Assembly (NCBI GenBank): GCA_008973525.1
Contig: WACJ01000331.1
Coordinates: 248,001 to 312,000, forward strand
Source of the DNA: Stenopsyche tienmushanensis
Taxonomy: Eukaryota; Arthropoda; Insecta; Trichoptera; Stenopsychidae
Reading direction: 5' to 3'
DNA: 64,000 bases
In this document: positions 1 to 9,497 of the stretch, piece by piece
How positions within the stretch are numbered: the first letter of the stretch is position 1
How the letters are laid out: the number at the start of each line of letters is the position of its first letter
Position numbers and translations under genes: made by a program
The notes under the pieces: model-generated
What the model saw: only the letters and a program-made list of their open reading frames with translations
Database searches by the model: none
What the model was told of the DNA's origin: nothing

Positions 1-5
1 CGATC

Positions 6-2103
6 ATGTCCATTCCCTCGAACATTAGAGACCCTGTCACTGGGAGTTTTTCCACGAACATTGTGGATTCGACAAAAATCCTACTGGACACTTTGCTTCC
101 TCAAGATGACCCTGATCGCGATTCTCCGGCCCATAGATTTATTAGAGCTGCTGCCGGAATAAACTTCTCGGTTCCGGACGCCCCGTTGCCCGGCGATGAC
201 GAGATCTCTGAGGTCTTCTCTTCGCTGAGGGTGAGGAAGGCCCCTGGTCCCGATCGTGTGGATGGTCGGATGGCGCGCTGCATCTATTCGGGTGCGAGCG
301 GGCTGTTTGGCAGTCTATATCGGGAGTGTTTCCGTCGCGGCATTTTTCCCGCTTGCTGGAAATTGGGACTGGCCGTCATTATTCCCAAACCAAAGGCTGG
401 CAGGCCTCCCAGTGACCCTAAATCTTTCAGACTAATTGTTCTGCTGCCGATCCTTGGGAAGGTGTTGGAGAGGCTCATTTCAAAAAGATTGCGGGAGGTG
501 GTTGAAATCAAGTCTCCGTTTTCGAATACTCAATTTGGCTTTCGGCCGGGTCGGTCCACTGCTGATGCGATCCTCCACCTCATTAGTGTGGTCGACAGTC
601 ACCCCGGAGAGTATGTCTGCGTTGTGTTTTTTGACTTTGTTGGTGCATTTGACAATGCCTGGTGGGACGCCATTAGGTTGAAGCTGGGCCTCAAAGGAGT
701 TCCGGCCAACCTGGTGGCCATCATCGGGAGCTATCTATCTAACAGATTTGTTGTCGCCGAGGCGGGCTCATCCGTTCTGCTGCATGAACTGACAAGGGGC
801 TGCCCGCAGGGTTCGGTCCTTGGACCGACTCTGTGGAACGTCCTGCTTGACGACATTTTTGACCTCGACTTGCCTGTGGGCTGTTCCCTCACGGCATATG
901 CGGATGACCTTGCGCTGATTGTCCGGGGTGCCTCTCGAGGATCGGGCCACGGACGCGGTTTCCGCTTTGTCGGAGTGGTGCGTGCTTAATAAGCTCGCGT
1001 TCGCTCCGGCGAAGACGTGCGCGATTCAGCTTTCGGGCCATTCAAGATGTCCGCCTCGCATCTATCTGGGAGGCTCTCCCATTACTTTTAAAACTTCCGT
1101 GTCCTATCTGGGGGTAACCCTGGGCGAGAGGTGCAGGTTTTCCATCCATTACAGGACTGCGCTGGAGAGAGCTAACGCTGCCTTCGCTAAAATGACAAGG
1201 ATCTCCGGGTCTGATTGGGGCATTGGTGGTGGTAACATGAAAATTCTTTACAACGCAATATTTTTAGGAATTTTCTGCTATGCGGCGGGTGTTTGGGCGA
1301 ATCGCCTCAATAACCCTGGCAGATCGGGCCTGCGTGGCCACGTGGACAGACCTGGTCCTCGTGGGATGGACCTCACCACCTCCAAGGCCATCTGTGCTGG
1401 TCAAAGGAGGGCTTTGATCAGCTTGACGAAGGCTTATAGGACTGTCTCAACCGCGGCACTGCCGGTTTTGGCCGGCGTGCTGCCACTGGATTTGCAGCTG
1501 CAACTGAGCGCGGCTGCGTACTGTTTCAAGAATGGCTTGCCGATATTCTTAGGTGATAGGGCAGTTGAAACATCCCTTCTGGATGGTCTCGAACCCACTG
1601 TAGAAGCACACGTTAGAATTTTAAAAAGGAGGGTGCTTGATGCTTGCTTAGTAATTTGGAATGACAGATGGTCGAAAGAGATGAATGGGGAGCATTTGCG
1701 AAAGTTTTTCCCTAACGTTAAATGCCGCTTGTCGTGTCGCTGGGTCGTTCCGGGTTACTGGACGTCCCAGTTCCTCACGGGACACGGGTGGTTCAAGCAC
1801 TCACTCCTTCGGTTTGGTCTTGAATGTCTTTCGGATTGTCCATGTTTGCACGCGGACATGACCGCCGATCACGTGCTTTGGTCATGTCCAGGCATGGACA
1901 CCGATCGAGAGGTTCTTCTGCGATGTGTCAGGGGTTCCGCTTCAGGACCTGTTGGGCACAGAGACCTTGTGGCTGGTCCCAAAGCCTTTAAGGCTTTTAA
2001 CACTTTTTGCTTAAAATTTGGCACTTTGTGCGAGGTGGGCGGGTTCTACGGGCCGGTGAGTGAGATGCCGGTTGGTGGTGCTCGTCCCGCCTCTTTGATT
2101 TAA
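6..2103 (+). pseudogene. R1-like non-LTR retrotransposon ORF2, copy 1 (RT to C-terminus)
   Basis: Reverse transcriptase part of an ORF2 that copies element RNA at a nicked target. The window edge cuts off the endonuclease. The frame from position 6 carries the fingers motif SPFSNTQFGFRPGRST, the catalytic block FFDFVGAFDNAWW (about residues 206-220), GCPQGSVLGP and the active site YADDLAL (about residue 297). Near 925 the reading moves to the +1 frame (open from 919) and continues through SEWCVLNKLAFAPAKTC and the thumb to a C-terminal CCHC-type motif CPCLHADMTADHVLWSC (C-x-C-x8-H-x4-C), as in R1/I-type ORF2 proteins. It ends in a stop at 2101-2103. Alignment to copy 2 suggests a small deletion at the shift. 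All catalytic Asp residues remain, so the frameshift is the main visible lesion. GC content is clearly above the flanks. Confidence 0.9.
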
Positions 2104-2231
2104 ATTCTACTGACTACCTTTCTATTGCAATTCATGATTTATTACTGATACCCTGTTCTGTGCGGTCGATCCATTGATATATTTTCAGATTCTATGACTA
2201 TTTTTATACTGTGTTATGTGTTCTATTTCTG

Positions 2232-2237
2232 AATAAA
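2232..2237 (+). terminator. AATAAA polyadenylation signal of copy 1
   Basis: AATAAA lies about 130 bp after the copy 1 ORF2 stop, in an otherwise featureless 3' UTR (2104-2270). The position fits the element's own 3' end. No poly(A) tail is visible after it. Confidence 0.4.
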
Positions 2238-2270
2238 ATATTCTTATGTGTTGACTATTTCTTGACAACC

Positions 2271-2297
2271 CCCACTGGTAAATTAGATGCCAGTGGG
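2271..2297. repeat. 8-bp perfect hairpin
   Basis: CCCACTGG pairs with CCAGTGGG across an 11-nt loop. It sits just after the copy 1 polyadenylation signal and could mark the 3' UTR end or a recognition structure. No matching hairpin was seen after copies 2 or 3. Confidence 0.45.
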
Positions 2298-2418
2298 TGG
2301 AGCTGCTTAATATTATTGTTTTTTTTTGTAATATTTATTTATTATTGACTGAGTTTGTGATCGGCTCGCGCGAACAGGGGTCTTTGACTGATATATATGA
2401 ACTGGCAGCTGGCTAGAC

Positions 2419-2772
2419 TGATAAAAATAATTGACCCCAGATATAATTTCCGACTCCGCCAGCGTCAGCAACGAGTGCCCCTTCCCCCCCAAACCCTGCA
2501 AATTTTGCACAGCCACGGGTGGAGCAGAGGAATGTCTCTCGCACCGTACCCCTATATAAGTAATTTTTTCAACGCTTTTTGCGTTCTTTGTTTAGTTGCG
2601 TGCGTCCGCTTTGACCGGTGTTCTTTAATCTGGTCTTGGCGTGGGCGTGAGGAGAGTGGTGGGTTTCCCCTCAAACGGTGTCCCTATCTACTTAAATTGG
2701 ACTTAGCAGATTCTTCGATTTAAATTGTAAATTCAGTCAAATTGAGTGGCCCCCGTCGCCGTCGACGGTCGT
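2419..2772 (+). repeat. Shared junction module, copy 1/copy 2
   Basis: This sequence lies between the 3' end of R1-like copy 1 and the 5' UTR of copy 2. It aligns, with divergence, to 6989-7400 and 11372-11560. Shared landmarks are GATAAAAATAATTGACCCC, a CAGCGTCAGCAACGAGTG block, ACGCTTTTTGCGTTCTTT, and GGTGTCCCTATCTAC followed by GGCCCCCGTCGCCG. Each occurrence has an R1-like copy on both sides, so it is either the 5' UTR/promoter of the downstream element, the 3' UTR of the upstream one, or a preferred target. Confidence 0.7.
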
Positions 2773-3222
2773 CCGCCGCTAGGGCTGCGCCCCGTGGCGC
2801 CCCCCTTCCCCCCCCCGGCCTCCGCCCCCCCCCCCCCAACCCCCCTCCACCCCTAATAAGTTTTTTTTTGTGTTTTTGAAAAAATTTTTTTTTCGAATCC
2901 CCCCCCCCAAAAATTTTTTGTTACCCCTCATCCTAGAATCGAATAAGGATCTTTTTGCGAGCACGGCACACCTGCTCCCGATTTTTCACGGACGCTGGTT
3001 GCCGAGTTATCGAGGTTTTAGCTTTAAGTATAATTAGTATTAAGGTTAATTTAAGTTACAGCATAAGTTTTAGCGTTAGTTTTTTTTTGTTTTTTTTTTA
3101 TTTTTTTTTATTAGTTACTTTTATATTCGTTAATTATTCTAATTCACTCTTCTTTTCTTGTATGTACTTAGCATAAGTTAGATTAAGTACTAATATAATC
3201 AGGCACTGTTTTAGCTGTCAAG
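2773..3222 (+). promoter_or_regulatory. 5' UTR of R1-like copy 2
   Basis: Non-coding stretch from the junction module to the ORF1 start. It has the C-rich tract, then A/T homopolymers and a long T-rich segment (about 3080-3180) just before the ORF. No TATA box is evident, in keeping with internal promoters of non-LTR elements. The ORF1 ATG has the context GTCAAGATGGTG, a reasonable Kozak match. Confidence 0.45.
2793..2855. repeat. C-rich tract (G-quadruplex-prone on - strand)
   Basis: Consecutive runs of C up to 14 long, broken by short spacers, sit in the 5' UTR of R1-like copy 2. The minus strand has many G runs of three or more, enough for G-quadruplex formation. A second short C run lies near 2900 between T/A homopolymers. 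Such tracts are also assembly-error prone. Confidence 0.6.
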
Positions 3223-4824
3223 ATGGTGCGCCACTCCCCCAGGAAGGTGGGTAGGGTGAGACACTCTCCGCCCGCGTCGCGAGCGTCTACGTCCTCGACG
3301 ACGTCGGCCCCCTTGGAGGTCTCGGATCCTCCTCAACACTCCTCTGACCTTCTATCGGGTTCTCGGTCACCGCGTTCCCAGATTGTCCCGCCTCCTCTGA
3401 CCCTCCCTACTCCTGAGGGTGCGCCAAAGAGGGCGCTTCAGCGTTCTCCCCCGGACCGCGCTGATGATGTCGATCCTGGAGGGGTGTCCCCGCCGGAGAA
3501 GAGACATCGCTGTAGGGATCCTGCTGGTGTGTCTGGCGATCCCGCTCAGGCCTCGGCCGCGACAAGTTGCGCCCCAACTGATCCTCACTCCCCGTCGGCT
3601 GCGACCCCTCCGTCATCGGGCATCTTGACGCACGATTACCCCCGAGTTGACTTCGAGGCCCGCAGTAAGGGCTTCAAAGACAAGATTGCTTTCCTGTCGG
3701 GAATCTTCCAGGACACCAGAAGCAGGATGTCTGGTGATACGAGAGCTGAGGGTCTCAGTGCCGTCGACTCCGTCAAGGAGTCGATCTTCGATGTACTACT
3801 GGCATGTTCTTTACAGGAAACGGCCCTGGAGAAGCTGAGGGCCGAGTACATGAAGAAACTGCTGGAACTGAACCTGGCCCAGTCTGCACTGCCCCCTGTA
3901 TCCCAGCCTACGGATGAACCGTCGTCGTGGTCCAGCGTTGCTGCTCGCGTCCCTCTCAGGTCGGGTGTCACTCGGGTTGCTCCTGAGTTCCCCCCATTGA
4001 GAAATAATAGGAGGATTCCGGTGGTAGGCGATGGTGGGGCGTGGTTCACGCCTTCTCCCAGACCCACATTAATTGTCAGGCCCAAGGACACGACTGCTGA
4101 CAAATCTTATGGCGCAGTTATTTCAGCAATGAAGGCCAATGTGGATCCACTTAAGGACGGTCTCTGCGTCAAGCGCACTGTTGCGGCCCGCAATGGGGGT
4201 GTCATCCTCATCCCGGACTCCCAGAAGGGCGCTGAGAGGTGGCTGAACTGCGAGAAGCTTGCTTCTGCAGGACTCACGGTCACCTCATTGTCTGCTTCCT
4301 CCGACCCTAAGGTTCTGATCTCCGGCATTCCGGCGGATCTGTCGGAAGCCGAGATCATGGAGGGCATCTACGGGTCGATTTCAGCTAGGTTCCCGGGCGA
4401 GATCGGCGATCTGCAGGAGCTGACTCGGTCGTGTGTGACTCGCTCTTTGAGAGTTCCGCTGGGGCGTTCCAACGCCACCATGATCCTTTCTGTCCCGTCA
4501 AAAATTAGGCACATGCTGATTTCGTCGCCGAGGGTCTACCTGGGCTGGGTGTCCTGCCCGGTGGTCGACCACCTGCCGTGCACCAAATGTTTCAGATGTC
4601 AGCAATACGGGCACTACGTTGCTGCGTGCCCGGAGAAGGAGCCTACCTGCTCGTGCTGCGCTAAGGTGGGGCACGAGCACAAGGAGTGCACTGACAAGAG
4701 CGCGCAGATTTGCGCTACATGCAGGCGGATGGGTCAGCCCGACAGCCATCGCACGGGAGCTCAGGAGTGCCCTGCTTACGCTGCTAGCGTGAGAAGACTC
4801 CTGAGCAGGACGAACTACCGGTAG
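3223..4824 (+). CDS. R1-like retrotransposon ORF1 (Gag-like, CCHC zinc knuckles)
   Basis: Uninterrupted 533-residue ORF1, the best-preserved gene in the window. It would coat element RNA. Residues 1 to about 125 are Ser/Pro/Arg-rich and probably disordered. Residues about 145-230 are helical with a possible coiled coil (ETALEKLRAEYMKKLLELN), and about 290-440 form a folded core. Three zinc knuckles close the protein (about residues 455-514): CFRCQQYGHYVAAC, CSCCAKVGHEHKEC and a longer CATCRRMG...H...C. This triple arrangement is usual for ORF1 of R1/I-like elements. The first ATG has a good Kozak context after a 5' UTR. The stop is followed within about 40 bp by the ORF2 endonuclease reading. 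Intactness here contrasts with the broken ORF2. Confidence 0.9.
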   Translation: MVRHSPRKVGRVRHSPPASRASTSSTTSAPLEVSDPPQHSSDLLSGSRSPRSQIVPPPLTLPTPEGAPKRALQRSPPDRADDVDPGGVSPPEKRHRCRDPAGVSGDPAQASAATSCAPTDPHSPSAATPPSSGILTHDYPRVDFEARSKGFKDKIAFLSGIFQDTRSRMSGDTRAEGLSAVDSVKESIFDVLLACSLQETALEKLRAEYMKKLLELNLAQSALPPVSQPTDEPSSWSSVAARVPLRSGVTRVAPEFPPLRNNRRIPVVGDGGAWFTPSPRPTLIVRPKDTTADKSYGAVISAMKANVDPLKDGLCVKRTVAARNGGVILIPDSQKGAERWLNCEKLASAGLTVTSLSASSDPKVLISGIPADLSEAEIMEGIYGSISARFPGEIGDLQELTRSCVTRSLRVPLGRSNATMILSVPSKIRHMLISSPRVYLGWVSCPVVDHLPCTKCFRCQQYGHYVAACPEKEPTCSCCAKVGHEHKECTDKSAQICATCRRMGQPDSHRTGAQECPAYAASVRRLLSRTNYR

Positions 4825-4844
4825 AAGCGGGCGCTCGGGGAGCG

Positions 4845-6920
4845 CCTAGAGTCATCAGATGCGCCCAGATCAACCTGGCCAGGTCGAGGGTTGCCACCTC
4901 CGAATTGCGGATGGTGGCGTGTGAATTTTCTCTTGATATAGTTATGGTACAGGAACCCTTCATTATCAATGGCTGCATTCCGGGGCTGGGTGAGTCGGTG
5001 TTCGTGGCGCTCTCGGGTCCCGCGGCTATGTCGGCGGTGGTGATCTTTACTAACAGATTTAATTGCATGCTTTTGACGAATGTATCCAGCGACTTCCATG
5101 TCCTTGCCAGGCGCCTTTCTCACCGTATCGTATCGATGGCCGGATGGCCCGTGAGATTTATAATAAGTCACCGGTACTTTCGGCTGTCTTTATCGGGAGT
5201 GTTTCCGCCGCGGCATTTTTCCCCATTGTTGGAAGATTGGCCTTGCGGTCGTTCTCCCGAAACCCAAGGCCGATAGGCCTCCCAGTGACCCTAAATCGTT
5301 CCGACTTATAGTTCTTCTCCCCGTTTTTGGGAAAGTTTTAGAGAAACTCATCGCCGCGAGGCTAGGGGTGATTTTGGAGCGCGCTTCTCCACTGTCTAGG
5401 GCGCAATTCGGTTTTCGACCGGGGCGCTCGACCACCATGGCGGTGGAGTATCTGCTGAATACGGCGGAAGCTTCGCCGAATAGGTATTGTTGTATTGTAT
5501 TTTTAGATTTTGTTGGCGCCTTCGACAATGCCTGGTGGGCGGCGGTCATTTTGAAGCTGGGGCTCAAGGGCGTACCAGCCAATCTGATAGCCCTCATCAG
5601 GAGTTATTTGTTGGGGCGCTCTGTCCTTGCTGAAGCTGGCACCAATGTAATTCTTCATCATTTATCCAGGGGATGTCCGCAGGGGTCGGTCCTCGGACCG
5701 TCTCTGTGGAATGTCCTCCTGGACGATATCTTTTGTTTAGATCTGCCTCCAAGATGTTCGCTATCTGCTTATGCTGACGACCTGTCCCTCATGGTGATGG
5801 GCGATACCAGGTTGGAGATTGAATCCAGGTCAAATGCGGCGGTAGCGTTGCTGTCGGAGTGGGGCGCGCTAAATAAGCTCGTCTTTGCTCCGGCAAAGAC
5901 CTGCGCGCTGCAACTTAAAGGTCATGGCAAGAGGGCACCGTGGATCTACCAAGGTGATAACCTTATTCGTTTTAAATCTACTGTCTCCTATCTTGGTGTC
6001 GCCCTCTCCGAGCGGATTAGGTTCACGGAGCACATTGCCTGTGCTCTCGAAAAAGCCAACACTGCCTTCGGAAGAATCGTCAGGATTTCTGGCTCCGAAT
6101 GGGGTGTTGGTGGTAGGAACCTGAAGGTCATGTATCATTCTATTTTTGTTTCCATTTTTTTTTATGCCTCCGGTGCCTGGGCTCATAGACTGGATTACAC
6201 AATTGCCTCGGTCACCGGGGGTTAAATTTGACACATCAGCGTGCTATCTATGCCGGACAGAGGAGGGCGCTGATCATCGTGACTAAAGCATATAGGACCG
6301 TCTCGACTGCTGCGCTGCCCGTTCTGGCTGGCCTTCTGCCGCTAGACCTGCAGCTGCAGTTGAGTGCGGCACCTCATCTTTTTCTAAACAATTTGCAAAT
6401 ATACGTTGGCAGTGGTACTTTTGAAACACCCCGTCTGGGTGATCCCGAACCCAATGTAGAGTCACTCGTTAGTAACTTAAAAAAGAGAGTCCTGATTGCT
6501 TGCCATAATGTATGGAATAATAGATGGTTGGCCTCCGAAGATGGAGGTCAGCTCAAAAAATTTTTTAGTTCAATTAAATACCGTTTGTCATGTCGCTGGG
6601 TGGTTCCATGCCATTGGACCTCCCAGTTCCTCACAGGACATGGACGGTTCAGGGCTCATCTTTCGCGTTTTGGTATTGCACGACTTTCGGTGTGCCCATG
6701 CATGCACGCGGACATGACAGCAGATCATGTGCTTTGGTCATGTCTGGGCATGGACCCCGATCGAGACTTCCTCCTGCGCTGTGTACGGGGTCCGTTCATC
6801 GGGCCTTTGGGACACGCAAACCTTGTGGCTGACCCAGGTTGCTTTGCAGCCTTTAAAAAGTTTTGTTTAAGTTTTGGCACAAAGTGCGAGCCGGGTGGTT
6901 ACTATGGCACGTGGTCATAG
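4845..6920 (+). pseudogene. R1-like non-LTR retrotransposon ORF2, copy 2
   Basis: ORF2 following ORF1, in several frames. About 4857-5110 reads as the start of the APE-type endonuclease (QINLARSR..., IVMVQEPFI, GCIPGLGES). It then jumps at about 5120 straight into the RT domain (YRIDGRMAREIYNKS), so most of the endonuclease is deleted. Further shifts occur at about 5190-5330. From 5368 the RT is open: AQFGFRPGRST, FLDFVGAFDNAWW, GCPQGSVLGPS, YADDLSL. Another break at about 6225 moves to the frame open from 6228, which carries the C-terminal motif CPCMHADMTADHVLWSC and ends at 6920. The element cannot make a full enzyme even though its ORF1 is intact. It is closest to copy 1 in this window. 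Confidence 0.88.
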
Positions 6921-6988
6921 GACACCCCGGCATTTTCATTGTAAATGTAAATATAGATTCAATTGGTTGGACATCTTGCTGGCGCCTG

Positions 6989-7400
6989 GATTTAATAATA
7001 GACACCGTAGCTCCGGCTAAATTTTTCGTATCCACCAGTACCGGCAGCGAGTGTCCATACCCATAATCCCTGCAATTTCTGCAGCAGCCAAGGTGAGTGG
7101 GAGGAGTTGTTCTCACACCCATCCCGTGTTCATTATGTTCTACGCATTTTGCGTACTTTTGATTTGCAAGCGTGCGTCTGCGACGGCCAGTTCGTAACTG
7201 GCTCAGTGCGGGCGCGGTGGTATCAGTGGTGGGTCCTTAAGGGTGTCCCTATCTACCTCATTCCGTTGTTGGCGGCCGTGGCGATCGGATCGGTTTTTGC
7301 GAGCTCCGCCGAAAGCTGTGGTCATTGCGACAATTGTGTGTTTTTTGCGTGACTAATCAGTCAACAGTGCCATTACGGCCCCCGCGGCAAATTGCGCGGC
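6989..7400 (+). repeat. Shared junction module, copy 2/copy 3
   Basis: Follows copy 2 by 68 bp. Positions 6989-7167 are almost identical to 11372-11555 (landmarks: GACACCGTAGCTCCGGCTAA, CACCAGTACCGGCAGCGAG, ACGCATTTTGCGTACTTTTG). Positions 7168-7400 are alignable, with more divergence, to 2610-2772, including GGTGTCCCTATCTAC and the CAGTCAA...GGCCCCCG end. An ORF1 remnant lies downstream at 8991. Confidence 0.72.
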
Positions 7401-8300
7401 GCCGATTAGTGATTTTTTAATCGAAAAAAGACGATTTGATTGATAGTATTGTTGCAATCAATTAATTTTTATATTTAATTTCGTGATCGTTTGGTGAATT
7501 TCCCAACGGCGACACCGCTGGGGGAAGCGCGAGGCGCTCCCTTGCACCACTGTGAAAACTCAGACTCGATTGACAATATTTTAAGTGATAAAATAACAAT
7601 TTTGTGTAAAATAATAAATTTCTATTTTTAATTAAATTGTGAATTTTTCCGGATCGTCCCCATTTTTTGTGGGACTGTGCGCTCCAACATCAGGAGTGCG
7701 CCCCCGCGAAAACGCGGCGGAAAAAACGCACCGCTTAAGAGTTATCCAAGGATTATCGATCTATTTTAAAATTTTAATTAATAATTATTTTAATTTTTTG
7801 TGTCGGATCACCCCCAATATCTCAAGTAGGGATGCGGGGAGGTCCTGTAATATAACCGTGTGAAAACAGAACGGAAAACATTCCATTTTCAGTGATAAAA
7901 CGAACACCAAGCATTTCATTGATAAACTGTATTAATTTTATATTTTTAATTTTAAAAATAAAATAGTGTGTAGATTCATCACACGGGAGTTTGTCCCGTG
8001 TGATGAATCAAAATAGTCTTAGTTTCTGCCCCTAATCATAACCCAACGAAAACCCGAACGAAAATAGACATTTTTAAGTGATAAACTGTAAAACAAAATA
8101 TTCATTCATAAAGTTTAATAAATTTCTATTAAATAATTATTGTATAAAGTTTGCCCGTTCAAGGTGAAAATAGGCCATAACGAGAGTCGACTCTCCATAA
8201 TCACACCGACAAATAAAAATCCGGGAAAAGAACAACTTTTCATTGATAAACAACCGATAGTAAGAAATTATTGTTACAACGTCACGCTGTGGGAGGAGCC
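7380..8300 (+). repeat. GATAAA/hairpin tandem units
   Basis: AT-rich DNA with recurrent motifs of the form (A/C)A(G/T)TGATAAA at about 7584, 7891, 7919, 8077 and 8241. Several share neighbours such as TTTAATAAATTTCTATT and GAACGAAAA/GAACGGAAAA. Between them lie short GC-rich fold-backs: around 7385-7412, 7510-7545 (GCGC arms), 7676-7706 (GCGCTCC / GGAGTGCGC), 7973-8009 and the palindrome GAGAGTCGACTCTC near 8173-8190. It looks like five diverged units of about 100-300 bp, perhaps the repetitive 5' UTR of R1-like copy 3. No coding capacity is seen. Confidence 0.5.
7973..8009. repeat. 16-bp perfect hairpin
   Basis: GATTCATCACACGGGA (7973-7988) pairs perfectly with 7994-8009 across the 5-nt loop GTTTG. 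It lies in the AT-rich 5' region of R1-like copy 3. It is too perfect to be chance and has no partner elsewhere in the window that I could see. Confidence 0.85.
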
Positions 8301-8990
8301 ATAGCGCGATCGTTTACTACTAACGAGCTCTTCAATGAATTTATGGACAATTAGCATTACTACGATGCCGTCGCCGTACAGGCAACTGGAATAAAAACAG
8401 ACATCGACTACAATTAAATATTATAATTAAATACTATAATTAAACTTTTGAATAAAACTCTTGTATTAAATTATACACACTCCGCCGTCGCTCTGCGACC
8501 GGTCAGCGCCTAAACTCATCAAGCCCGAGACGCCCTCCCCGTCAATTCTGACCGGGATACGTTTGGTGCGATCGGGCCGAATACCACGATCAAGCCTGCG
8601 GTTTACTTTCCCATCCTGGTTAAATAAACATTGATTAGTTTTTAGTGTGCTGGTTTTCTATTGTTATCCTCTATGTATTTTCTATGTATTTTTCTCATGT
8701 TGGTCATATAACGCTACTACAAAGCGGACACTGTTTAACTTTAATTGTTTTAGTAATAAATGTATCAGGTGTGAATAAACACTGTTAGTTTTAAGCCTTT
8801 CTGCTCCTGTAATAAAGCTCATTGCACGTCCTTGTTTGGGCAGTGCACACATTGCACTAATGTGCCCATTTGACGGCCATTTCCACTGTTAAATATTGTA
8901 CGCTTATTCATTTTGTTTTCCAACATTTCTGCCCTGCACTAACGCTTAATTACAGCCACTTTCATCAAAGATGATGGGCCATTCGCCTAA
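8301..8990. other. Stretch without a recognisable gene
   Basis: Falls where the 5' part of ORF1 of R1-like copy 3 would be expected. I could not align it to ORF1 of copy 2. No ORF of note. A short GTAGCGGA-type tandem repeat occurs at 8990-9025, at the edge of the recognisable ORF1. Confidence 0.4.
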
Positions 8991-9497
8991 GTAGCGGAAG
9001 TAGCGGTAGCCAAAGTAGCGGAAGACATCGTAATCAAAGAAATCCACGAAGCAGTACTGACCGAACTAACTACTCTCGAAAAATTCAAAGAATCGTCCAC
9101 CGTCCGGTCCTTTCGTTTCCGAGAGGGCGGGGACCGAGGAACCCTTATCATCAGCGTACTACCCGCTATTCGAAATGCGCTCATCAAACGCACCAACATC
9201 TACATTGACTGGGTGCAGTGCCGAGTCCGGGACTTTATCCCGGACTCTCGGTGCTACAGGTGTAACCAATACGGGCACATCAGAGCCACCTGCAAGGCTG
9301 CGGAACCAACCTGCGGGCACTGCGCCTCGGCTGGCCACGAACAAAAGGATTGCCCCAACGCCAAATCCCCTAAAGCATGCGCCACGTGCAAGTCAATCGG
9401 AAAGCTGCACAACCACGGCACTGGCACCTGGGACTGTCCGGCGTATCAGGCCAACACGAGGAGAGGACTTGAGCGTATCAACTACGGAGCTCAATAA
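8991..9497 (+). pseudogene. R1-like ORF1, copy 3 (C-terminal part)
   Basis: Open frame after an in-frame stop at 8988-8990. It encodes the end of an ORF1 protein: a folded segment (ALIKRTNIYIDWVQC) and the three zinc knuckles CYRCNQYGHIRATC, CGHCASAGHEQKDC and CATCKSIGKLHNHG...C, ending ...DCPAYQANTRRGLERINY. It matches copy 2 ORF1 in order and spacing, but the N-terminal two thirds are missing or unrecognisable. The stop at 9495-9497 overlaps the already open ORF2 frame. Confidence 0.85.

Noticed and set aside
3367..4749. Several minus-strand and alternate-frame ORFs within the R1-like ORF1
   Set aside because: They lie opposite or inside the well-supported 3223-4824 gene, in GC-rich sequence that keeps other frames open, and have no recognisable domains.
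2419..7400. Junction module as a small nuclear RNA or 5S rRNA target
   Set aside because: I compared it from memory with U4, U5, U6 and 5S rRNA and saw no match. No box elements of those genes are present.
7380..8300. CRISPR-like array because of repeated motifs and hairpins
   Set aside because: Repeats are short and diverged, spacing is irregular, no cas genes are present and the context is eukaryotic.
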